Part shown: positions 51,401 to 59,780 of the stretch, piece after piece
Numbering within the stretch: the first letter of the stretch is position 1
Layout: each line of letters opens with the position of its first letter
Source of the DNA: Apteryx mantelli
Taxonomy: Eukaryota; Chordata; Aves; Apterygiformes; Apterygidae
Reading direction: 5' to 3'
DNA length: 64,000 bases
Assembly: GCF_036417845.1 (NCBI RefSeq)
Contig: NC_089979.1
Coordinates: 51,374,275 to 51,438,274, forward strand
The notes under the pieces: generated by a model
What the model saw: only the letters and a program-made list of their open reading frames with translations
Database searches by the model: none
What the model was told of the DNA's origin: nothing
Made by a program: the position numbers and the translations under genes

Positions 51401-54283
51401 CTTGGCCTGCTGAAGGTTAGTAGTGAAATATCTAGGTTTTTACACAGAAACCCAGGAAGGCAAAGGGTCTGATGAAAGGCCTGACGTTTATGACTATGCA
51501 ACTGGAAAACAATAAAGAGCTGGAGTCCAGAGAAGTCAAGGGAGACATGAATTATCTTATTTAGCCTTTAGTGCTGCACACAAATAAATCTTTTCAAAAA
51601 ATATTGTGATGTTGATTTTTGGAATGAGAAAGCACCTTGTGTTGTAGGAGGAATTCTCTTTTGCTTTTTGACATCTGATTTTATTTCTACAGTAAATGGA
51701 CTGCTCTTGGTGATGCAGTTTTTAACATTATACCCTGCCCTCAATTGCATTTAGTCAGCAAAATAGAATCTAAGAGATCTGTTGTGAGTAATTCTCTATT
51801 TGATTTTATTTTCCTCTGAATTAATACAGTGACTTCAAAAATAGTAATGGACATTTGGAAGCTGCTTTTTAATTTTTATAGCCTCTGTAGATGCAACTAA
51901 TGGGCAATTTTGATGTACTTGAAAATGCTGGTGGCTTTAACTTAGCTGTTAATTATAATTATGAAATAGCTTCCACACTTATTTGAACTGTCAGTTCTGC
52001 AGCCTCAAACAAAAGGCCAGCTATGAAAAAATAACAGCTCAGCTCTCTGACATTCAGATCATTAATCAGCAGAGAAAGGAAATAAAATGTGCAGATGGTT
52101 TCCATTACTGCTTGTGCTTCTGTTTCACTTGCTAATGGCTGAGTTTTGCCAGGCGGAAGCAAGTGCTGTGTTTATTTCACCTCTAATCTATTGAGAAATG
52201 TAATTTTAAAAGAAAATATTATTGTGGTAAAGTGGACCTGACCTTCATGTGTATTAAAGCATTTAAAATCACCTCCTTCACAGCCTTCTAGCCTGCCAGC
52301 ATCCTGTGTAAATGATAATCAGATGCTATATCCTTGATGACCTGACCTCTCTTCCACGTTATTTCTCTCCTGTTTGAAGATTTGTTCTTCGCAGGTGCTT
52401 TGGTTTCACTGCCTTCCAGTTTCCTCCCTTTACATGCACTGTGCAAACGTCTGTCAATATTTTCCAGAATGGGACCTCAGCTCTCCACGCAGCCGTCCTC
52501 AGCGGCAATGCCAGGACAGTAGCGCTGCTGTTGGAGGCAGGAGCAGACCCATGCCTGAGGAACAAGGTACGTGCTGGCTCACCACTCTGGGCAGGGCAAC
52601 GGCACCGACCTTTGGAGCCAGACCCTTCATATAGGCTCCACCTTTTGGGTGGTGGTTCGCGTTTGCACCCTGATCTCTCCTGAGGACTCACCATCCTGTC
52701 CATTAGTTTCTGTTTACAGGCATTTATAAGCATGCCAGATGGGGCCACTAGCTGGTTGGTGCTTGTGACGTAAACATCAGTCTGTGAATAACCAGGAATA
52801 ACACTATGCTCTAATTACCTTTGGCATCACAGATGCAATTGCTAGCCATAAGTCATCATGGGCTAGCCAGATAGCATTTCAGGGAAATAGTAATCTGTTA
52901 TTGCCCTTGATCGGTCATAAATTGTATCAGTGTCTCATGTAACAGATGAGTAAGGAGGATATGCCCAGGTGAGAAGAATGTATGCATGGGTGCCTTTGGT
53001 GAGAAAATTTGATTACATTTCTAATATAAAAAAGACTTCAAAATTACATGCATCATTCCCGTATTTTATTACAAACCTGTTGGTTCATTGAAATAGTTTC
53101 AGATTCTTTTAATGATTGCAAATTGTCTGCAGTAAATTTATCCTTTCCTTTATTCTGCAAGGTATTTTAACATATGTTCAAAATTTCTGCGGAAATGTCT
53201 TCCTTTGTGCTGTGTTTATGAACTATTTGCTGCATGTATTTGATATCCAGGTGGGTCTGTTAAGTTGTGAATGGATGATCTGGTATTTGTTTCTGTCTTA
53301 TGACTGGACGAATGAAAGTTTGTAAAGCAAGTAATCCAGCACCTGCTTTCTGAGTATTTCGGTCATTTAATATAAAATCTGTGCATGTTGTTTCTATATC
53401 GTTCCACTTGATGGCAGCAGAGTTAGTGCCTCTAGTACAGTAGTTTGTTATTTTATTAATGTTGTACATTTTGTTTTCATACTGTCATACAATGTGTAAG
53501 GTTTTTGCAGAGGGAGGGTGTGTAGTATAAAAAAGTCTTGGGTTATAACCTCTCCTACTGAAATTTTTGGAAAATGATATGCTCTTTCACACAAGACAGT
53601 GCATTTGTAAAACAAAAATACCAATTTTCAGAAGTAGCTTCATTATAAGTATTTTCTATTACCAAAACTGTATTCAATAAATACAGAAAACTAAACTCTC
53701 TGATGTTCTATTACTTATCCTACAGAATAGCACTGACTATTTCTTAGCAATAAAAGTCTTTCCTTGGATTTTTATGGACTGTGGTACCTAAAGCCCTGCC
53801 TCATCTCCCACAGATATCAACAGCAATGTTCTCTTTTAATTTTGTGGCAGTGGCATAGGGAGCCTGAGGGATACCATTTAGCCTGGGTAGTCAGCACAAA
53901 GCAAGCTGTCCACCCAAGTCCTAGGCTAGAATTATCCTGAAGACTGAAGAGACACTTGCACACTGTGCAGGAAAGCGACTTTTTAAAGGATTTCCACTGC
54001 CATTCTCTAAAACAGTAGCTGATTTAAAAGAACACTGCAGGTGGTGGAAATAACACTGAAACAGGCATTTTAGTTTTGTGCCTAGCACTGTCTTCTCTAG
54101 AGCTTTAATGCTTTTACCATGTTTTGGAAATACTCTTTCAGCTTTGCTAACCACAAGGTTTTTTTGTTCCAGGCAAATGAGCTGCCAGCAGAACTCACAA
54201 AAAACGAGCGCATCCTCCGACTGCTCCGCACAAAGGAAAAGCAAAGGAAAAGCTCATGCAGCTCTATAGCGAATGCGGTTTGA
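24456..54283 (+). CDS. ANKRD29: ANKRD29, ankyrin repeat domain protein 29 (complete, ten coding exons)
   Basis: Joined from 24456-24467, 29663-29773, 31848-31946, 34204-34302, 41775-41873, 44849-44947, 50763-50861, 51320-51415, 52468-52566 and 54173-54283. All introns are GT-AG and phase 0. The product has 307 residues and consists almost wholly of ankyrin repeats: eight repeats at residues 5-271, each with the helix-turn-helix wording (for example GHIDCVRELVLQGADINLQ, GHSEVVRVMLLRGA), then a 36-residue tail with ANELPAELTKNERILRLLR. This closely matches vertebrate ANKRD29, about 301 residues in human as I recall. The protein has no enzymatic motif, signal peptide or membrane segment; ankyrin arrays generally bind other proteins, and its partners are poorly known. 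The start is MSFK at 24456, where the upstream in-frame codons contain no ATG. Divergent neighbour LAMA3 agrees with human gene order. Confidence 0.96.
24468..29662 (+). other. ANKRD29: ANKRD29 intron 1
   Basis: 5195 bp. The first 100 bp belong to the CpG island. About 25200-25980 is strongly C/T-rich on the plus strand, which produces long stop-poor frames (up to 286 codons at 24905-25765) with no domain and low-complexity composition. A 171-codon open frame at 28479-28994 with a short dyad at 28733-28753 is discussed as a possible conserved non-coding element. No interspersed repeat is recognised. Confidence 0.8.
29663..29773 (+). CDS. ANKRD29: ANKRD29 coding exon 2 (ankyrin repeat 1)
   Basis: 111 nt, 37 codons, residues 5-41, starting KETPLANAAFWAARKGN and ending VDVDCKDS. 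The acceptor is TTTTTTCACCAG and the donor is GTATGC. This repeat is four residues longer than the others because it carries the N-cap and an extended finger (NSGRVDVDCKDS). Confidence 0.94.
31330..31515 (+). repeat. MIR-like SINE relic with ATT/GTT-rich tail
   Basis: It carries the MIR box order in worn form: 'aagtcagttaacttctgtgt', 'ttattctgcaaatgg', 'agctatatataaat' and a terminal 'attgttgttattattgttg' stretch. The match to the amniote MIR 3' half is by eye. It lies in ANKRD29 intron 2. Confidence 0.55.
31848..31946 (+). CDS. ANKRD29: ANKRD29 coding exon 3 (ankyrin repeat 2)
   Basis: 99 nt, 33 codons, residues 42-74: LGTTALMVASYYGHIDC, then VRELVLQGADINLQRE. The acceptor is TTACTCCCAG and the donor GTAGGA. 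The first codon is CTT (Leu), where other repeats have Asp, Ser, Glu or Asn and human, as I recall, has His. Confidence 0.95.
34204..34302 (+). CDS. ANKRD29: ANKRD29 coding exon 4 (ankyrin repeat 3)
   Basis: 99 nt, 33 codons, residues 75-107: SGATSLFFAAQQGHNDVV, then KFLFEFGASTEFKNK. The acceptor is TTCCTTACAG and the donor GTAAGC. Confidence 0.95.
34303..41774 (+). other. ANKRD29: ANKRD29 intron 4
   Basis: 7472 bp, the largest intron. It contains several overlapping chance frames on both strands (notably 34978-35505 and 40477-40961) without any domain, a purine-rich stretch near 40430-40850, and a palindromic POU-octamer-like site at 37338-37353. No exon is defensible, and the family protein sequence is complete without one. 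Confidence 0.8.
41775..41873 (+). CDS. ANKRD29: ANKRD29 coding exon 5 (ankyrin repeat 4)
   Basis: 99 nt, 33 codons, residues 108-140: EGGTALLAACQYGHAKVV, then ETLLKHGANIHDQLY. The acceptor is TTTTTCACAG and the donor GTGAGT. The open frame continues past the donor, but homology to the family stops at LY. Confidence 0.95.
41874..44848 (+). other. ANKRD29: ANKRD29 intron 5
   Basis: 2975 bp. The notable structure is an inverted repeat with 12-nt arms at 42938-42949 and 42986-42997. Otherwise ordinary intronic DNA. Confidence 0.8.
44849..44947 (+). CDS. ANKRD29: ANKRD29 coding exon 6 (ankyrin repeat 5)
   Basis: 99 nt, 33 codons, residues 141-173: DGASATFLAAQGGYLDVI, then RLLLSSGAKVNQPRQ. The acceptor is TTTGTACTCAG and the donor GTAATG. 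The usual T-A/P-L motif at the repeat start reads S-A-T-F here. Confidence 0.95.
44948..50762 (+). other. ANKRD29: ANKRD29 intron 6
   Basis: 5815 bp, AT-rich. It contains a 14-base G run at 48839-48852 and only short random frames. No exon or clear interspersed repeat was recognised. Confidence 0.8.
48839..48852 (+). repeat. Poly-G homopolymer
   Basis: Fourteen consecutive G residues in intron 6 of ANKRD29. Such runs are unstable and also a frequent sequencing or assembly weak point. Confidence 0.9.
50763..50861 (+). CDS. ANKRD29: ANKRD29 coding exon 7 (ankyrin repeat 6)
   Basis: 99 nt, 33 codons, residues 174-206: DGTAPLWIASQMGHSEVV, then RVMLLRGAERDAARD. The acceptor is CTTTGTTTGAAG, a pyrimidine tract with a purine at -3, and the donor is GTGAGT. 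Confidence 0.95.
51320..51415 (+). CDS. ANKRD29: ANKRD29 coding exon 8 (ankyrin repeat 7, one codon short)
   Basis: 96 nt, 32 codons, residues 207-238: DGTTALLKAAIKGYNNVI, then EELLKFSPTLGLLK. The acceptor is CTCTTTTAAAG and the donor GTTAGT. It is the only internal repeat of 32 rather than 33 residues, and its finger (SPTLGLLK) lacks the G-A/D-x motif of the others. Human, as I recall, also has SPTLG here, so this is a family trait, not a local deletion. Confidence 0.95.
52468..52566 (+). CDS. ANKRD29: ANKRD29 coding exon 9 (ankyrin repeat 8)
   Basis: 99 nt, 33 codons, residues 239-271: NGTSALHAAVLSGNARTV, then ALLLEAGADPCLRNK. The acceptor is ATTTTCCAG and the donor GTACGT. It has the most canonical ankyrin consensus (TSALHAAV) of the array. 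Confidence 0.95.
54173..54283 (+). CDS. ANKRD29: ANKRD29 coding exon 10 (C-terminal tail and stop)
   Basis: 36 codons plus the TGA at 54281-54283. The acceptor is TTTTTTGTTCCAG. It encodes ANELPAELTKNERILRLLR followed by TKEKQRKSSCSSIANAV. The first 19 residues match the family tail. The last ones are basic and then Ser-rich, and extend about nine residues beyond the place where I recall the human protein ending (..PRKS). A direct repeat AAAGGAAAAGC occurs twice in the basic stretch (54231-54252). Confidence 0.92.
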   Translation, partial: ANELPAELTKNERILRLLRTKEKQRKSSCSSIANAV

Positions 54284-54379
54284 CAGAGATGCACCCTGTC
54301 CGCACTAGCCTGAAAGTAAACCTAGCCCGCCTGAGCAGAGTTTGTTGGACCAGTTTGCAGAATTGATTAGCCTTTCCAC

Positions 54380-54396
54380 TATACGCCCCGCGTATA
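54380..54396. repeat. Perfect 7-bp stem, 3-nt loop hairpin
   Basis: TATACGC-CCC-GCGTATA, about 100 nt after the ANKRD29 stop codon, so very probably in the 3'UTR. CpG-containing and fully self-complementary; no family is recognised. Confidence 0.8.
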
Positions 54397-57300
54397 CGTT
54401 GCCGCACACTAAGGCCTCCACCTGGCACCGTTGAACTCAGAAGGACTGCAATGAGAGCAGGATTTGGCCTGAAAGCTGTATCTGCACTACAGCCCTGACG
54501 ATACTCCAGGATCCCACCGGTCCCAGCACCAACGTTAGCTCCTCTGTGCCCGCGGTGTGTGTGTCCCCGCATACACCAGGGCTCCCGCCGTTTCAGACAC
54601 GCGCTCCCTAACGGCATGGCTGCACACCTGCATGGGGTCCCTGCGAGTGCCTCGGGCGCATGCCGAAGGGACACCCCAGATCTCGCAGCTGTTTGGATTC
54701 GCTCGGTCTCGGGCCAGCCCCACGGTGCTGCCCTCGCTTTGCTGGCGCTGCCAGCTCTGTTGATTCCTCTGTACCTCCAAGCGCCACGTGGGGCTGGAGG
54801 TGACATCCCACTGATGACATCCCTCTGGGAAAAATCCTCCTGTCAGCCCAGGGCTCTGATAACCTTTTGGTTCCTATATGGAGATCCATAAAATGATCCA
54901 GAACATTACGAATTATGCCAAAAGCTGCCAAACAAACAATAGCAATGTCATTTCCTCCTCAGTGCAGCACCTGGATCTTTCACTCTGTGGAACAAGAGTC
55001 AGTGGGACAGCTGGTAGCAGTTTGCAACGTGTATGTAGCGCTGTGGGATACATCCTCAGTCCTATGGTGTACATATGAGCATTTCTAAGGGCCGGGGAGG
55101 ACTGGTTACTGAGCAAACCAGCCAGAGCGTATCATTCACTGGCACAAATATTTCAGAAACTTAGCTGTCAGACACAACAGTGCAGATGCTATACAAGTAT
55201 CTGATGTACGTTCTCCACACACATGTATGTGACCCTATGGTTTAGTATCCACAGCTACTATGCAATGTACTTGTTCCCGAGGCCTGTGATTGGGTATGAA
55301 GGAAAAGTGCGCAGTATACAGGTGTTTTAACAGCTGGTGAGAGCATTACATGCAGCCACACCCTCGAACAGGCCCATTAATTAATGCAGGCATGGAAACT
55401 GAACTCTTAACAGCAGTTCTGGCCTTCTTTGTGATTGAGATGCTTAAAATAGATATGGTTGTTACTAGTGCCTGTGTTGGAAAGGCAGTGCAAATTGTTA
55501 AGGTTTTGTAAGGAGCTATGTTTTAACCATGTTGCTGTAACACACCATCAATCCCAATAGTTTCTGCAGTATAAATATATACTAAGTCCTGTTAGGCACA
55601 AACATGTTAGAGATTATTCTTCAGTGAGTTCAGGTACAATGTTAGTTCAGTACATAGATCCAGGCACTTTACCTGCCTTCAAACTGTGGCAAGTTACTGA
55701 AAAGTTGCTTAAAAAATTGAGGATAGGGAAGATGATTGTGAGGGAACATAAAATGTTCCCCATTTAAAAAATATCTGTCTGGGCTTCAGCTGAATTGTTG
55801 CACTTTTGCTTTAGTGAGTCAAAAAAAAAAATTAGTGAGCTAGCTCAAATTAATGTAGTTAACTTAAATGCAAATTAGCCATATCTATTGCCAAATCATA
55901 AAGTTATTCTTTTTGTGGGTAAGTTAGGTAATAAATCATGGTTCTGATGAAGAGAACAAAAGTGGACATACCTTTGCTTGCAAGCTACAATTGCTATTCA
56001 ATGTCTATTCAGCATTAGAAAGGAAAACTTTAAGTTTTCCAGTGACAATATAAGGATACACCAAAAAAATCTATTTGTTAAGGTAATTCAAACTGTTGTA
56101 TTTTTAATTAAAATAATGTTGCGCCTAACTGAAACTTGCAGACAAAGTGGTATAGAACCAAAGAATTATGCAAGATGTTTAGAGGATAGTAGTATCCAGG
56201 CTATGTAGGTTTAATTCCACAAAACACTGAGCATGCAGAAATCTCAAGAGCCTTATTGGGAACATAAGTTGCACAGCATTTTACAGGACTAGACTCTCTA
56301 ACTTCTCTGTCAAACAACACTGGAGAGGCTACATTCATTAGGAGCCCCCAGTGGGTTGAAGATGAAAGTGTTGTCTTGGAGAAAGCTAGAGGGACTCTAA
56401 GCAGCCCTGCCCTAATACTGGTCTTTCTCCCTAGAGTTTCTTCAGATCAACAGCTGGAAACAACTACACTCTTCAGATGAACAGCCCCCTTTCACTTGTA
56501 AAGCAGGATGATAATCATTAGAAGGTCTTTAGTAGCCAGACATGCGGGGTGAGCAATAAATACTCTCAATATCAGACAGGCTGTAATGATCAAGCCATCC
56601 TCTTTGAGAAATGTGGAAGCATCCACTGTTGGTGAAGGTCCCTATTTTTTCTTTATGGCAGAGCACAGAAGAGCGGATAGGGAAAGCCAACAGTGACCTT
56701 GTGATGGCTGGAGTAAGCAAACTGAGATAGCAACATTCAGGTGGCTGCAGACTGCTTCTCCTGTTTGCCAGGATGTGGCATATTTTCTTGTAAGAGTGGT
56801 CTCACCCAAGAGAGGCAGCTACTCAGCAGACAGTTTCTTCTTAAACTATGCCTATCTATGAGAAATTGCCTGTCTGCTTCCTGCTACTTATAGTAGGACT
56901 TTCCAAGTCCTGTTTCCAGTTGCCTCCATGACTGGCTACCACAGCCTGGGCTCTAATGCAACAGATGAAGAACATCTGGGATGCCACTTCCCATAGGGAG
57001 GCCCTGCTGACCTTCTAAATGGGTAGCATATGCTAGTACTGAGAGGACAGAATTATCAGGACACTTTTCTGGAGCAATAGTGGACTATAACTGGCTTTTA
57101 TTATTTCTCAACAGAATTTAAAATGTGGGACTAGCACAGGATGAAGGGAGAGGCCTGTAGCTCCCTCTTTGCTCTCAGTGCCAGCAGATGTGGTGCACAG
57201 GTGCACAGCAGTGGCTGGGAGCAAAGCCTCACTCTGCCACATTCAGACTGAAGGTGAATCTGGCTCCAGTTAAGACAATACTCAGCCTACTTGAGATGTT

Positions 57301-59069
57301 TAGGAATGGAAACCTTCTTGTTGGGAGCATTTCTTTCATCTCAGAGCCTTTGAAGAGAGGGCTGTTTCTGGCTTACAGTCCTGTGTAACCAAAAAGTGCT
57401 TATTCTGCCTGTCAGGGGGCTTGGCAGTTGCAATACCATTTCTCACCATGCAGTTAACCTTTTCACAAAGAAACCTTAATAACTCTTAGTGTTTATGTAG
57501 CCACCATCACCTTTAAAGTGTTCAGTAAATACTACTGTGGTTTGTTTGTTGTTCCAAAAAGGAAACCTGCTTTTCCTTCTTGGCTGAAGTGATTCATTAA
57601 TATTAACAGTAGTTCTTTGTGTAGTTGTAGTGCCTTTTGAGCAAGGCTTTCAAAGCGGACACTATTAGCTTTGCAAGTTCCAAAATGCATTTATGAAAGG
57701 GGGTAGGGAAATAGATTATTTTAATCACACACACCAGTGAAATGCAGCAGCTGTTCATCAGTTCATGTCAACAGAAGAGTAAATTTAGGCTAGAAATTAA
57801 GGGGCACCAAATCCACTTCGTAGACGGCAGGATGAAGGTAGGTACCATGTAATGACATGAAATAGAACTGGGACAGGACATCTGGCCAAAGTGTTTTTTC
57901 AAAAAGTGCCATATGTATATATATTTCACACAAACACAGCAGCTCCAGTAGCATGGTGCTTTTAGGCTGGCTTCTGTGCACATTAAAATCCAGGGGCCCA
58001 GCCTGCCGTCTCCTCTGCCTGAGACTTATGATGGTCCTGTAGCCTGGTAACTTCCCATCGGGTGCAGGTAAGTGCAAAGTATGTGCAAGCAAGAACAAGT
58101 TACATGAGTCAAGGAAAAGTACAGAGCACCATTCCTTTATTTCATTGATATCAAACCATTGTAGGATGGGGACAAGCGCAAGGGGTGGGGTGTAGAGAGG
58201 ACTGGCATCCCATCATCAGTGACGTGGCAGTGGTGTAGCCTTAGAGCTCGCAGATGTATGGAGCTCTTCATTTAAGATGGTTGCTGCAGTGCAGTGTGCA
58301 GGGACATGTATTTAGCAATGATACGAAAGGCAGTCTTGTACTTCCTGACTTAATGACACTCCTTACACATGCTGTTCATTCCTTGGAGTGAAACCATCTC
58401 ACTATAGATGCACCCACCTTTGTTTAGTTTAGAAGACTAGAGAGGATTACACACCAGATCAAACAGTTGCATGTCACATTTAATGCACTTTATTAGTAAC
58501 AATGATTATTTGTGTCAGAGTCAGGGCCTAATTGCAAGAATAGTTCATACTTCCTTATTCATCCAATCACAGTGACTATTGGGAAATCCATAAATAAGCC
58601 AAATCTCATGTTGTCTCAGTAATTTCAGAATTGTGGTACAGAAAATGAAGTAGCACAAAAACTGGCCCATTTGTATTTCACTTAATATAAGCACTGAACA
58701 GACATAAAATACTGTCTTTGTTTGGAACCCTTCTCATTACCCTACACACCATTAGTCAGTGGTGTTAAATGTTAATGTATGCTAAGAATCCAACCAAAGA
58801 TTATTCACATGGCTCTTGTCTCCAGCAATGCAGTATTGCATTGCACATATGGGACTAAATGGAGCTGTGCCTTCTCACAGCAGCTCTGCATTTGGTCCTT
58901 GGAAATTTCATATTAGTTTCATACTTTTCTGAATTCCATAGTTTCCTTTGACCTGCCCTCTTATGCATTTGATAACACCTATATGAATTTTGTGTAACTC
59001 AGTGTAAGACTAATATTCCACAACAGAAATGTTGCTTTGCTAAAACACATTCTTCCATATCATCATTCC

Positions 59070-59075
59070 AATAAA
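59070..59075 (+). terminator. ANKRD29: Candidate polyadenylation signal
   Basis: AATAAA followed within 20-60 bp by T- and GT-rich sequence (TTGTCTGTATAC, GTGTCTTTTTCCC). A plausible cleavage site for a long ANKRD29 3'UTR, about 4.8 kb after the stop. Confidence 0.35.
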
Positions 59076-59758
59076 AATGAATATACTATTCAGATTATCT
59101 TAATTGTCTGTATACTTCAGTGTCTTTTTCCCTTCTTCTGCATTCTATTCTTTCCATTTGTAGAATACTAGAATTAATTTTCTATTTGCTATTTACATTG
59201 AGACCACTTTGTTCTATTCCATTTGATTCATTAGACTGTTACTATTTTTCAGGTCTTTTTACAGATGAGATAGCATTCGCAAAACAAATAAAGCTAATGC
59301 CCTTGCTTGAAAAACAGGAAGACTTAATTTAGCATGACATAACAAGGTTTGTTTTAAAGATCCAGATGTCACTGACAGACTCCCTTTGACATTAATGTCC
59401 ATTAGGTTAGATCTGAAGGGAAGATTACACACAGGCAATTTAGGAACCAAGAGGAATAAGATTGTACTTTTATTCAGTTAGTCAAATATGTTTTGATGGT
59501 TCTGTTACTATTTCTAAAGCTAAAACCGACCTTTACACTGATCTGACTTACTTCAGTTAAATGTCTACATCCTGCTGATAGGCTTACTATGGTATGCAGT
59601 GGATTATGCTCATTATAAAAGGGAAAAAGAGTCTACACTGAAAACTTTATTTTTGACCTTGTGTTTGACATCACAAGCCTTTTGCCTTATTCCTACAATT
59701 TTCTGTTGTGATGAGCTGCATTTTGAATCGACATCAAATATTTCTACAGCCACAATTC

Positions 59759-59764
59759 AATAAA
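59759..59764 (+). terminator. ANKRD29: Candidate polyadenylation signal with GT-rich downstream element
   Basis: AATAAA followed about 35 bp later by GTGGTGTGACTTGTT, the classic arrangement of hexamer plus GU-rich element. About 5.5 kb after the stop, so use by ANKRD29 would imply a long 3'UTR. Confidence 0.4.
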
Positions 59765-59780
59765 GCATTTTCATCTATTC

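Larger units (their letters stand above)
50862..54172 (+). other. ANKRD29: ANKRD29 introns 7, 8 and 9
   Basis: Intron 7 is 50862-51319 (458 bp), intron 8 is 51416-52467 (1052 bp) and intron 9 is 52567-54172 (1606 bp). These are the shortest introns of the gene. No feature was seen in them. Confidence 0.85.
54284..59780 (+). other. ANKRD29: Probable ANKRD29 3'UTR and immediate downstream DNA
   Basis: Non-coding DNA after the stop. The first 500 bp are CpG-richer than the rest and contain a perfect short hairpin (54380-54396). Canonical AATAAA hexamers occur at 55930, 56555, 59070 and 59759, with an ATTAAA at 56107. The true 3' end cannot be decided from sequence, so the UTR may be much shorter than this interval. 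Confidence 0.45.

Noticed and set aside
54264..54806. 180-codon minus-strand frame opposite ANKRD29 exon 10
   Set aside because: No recognisable domain; it overlaps a real exon on the other strand and sits in CpG-rich DNA, where chance frames are long. Kept only as a possible antisense transcript to test.
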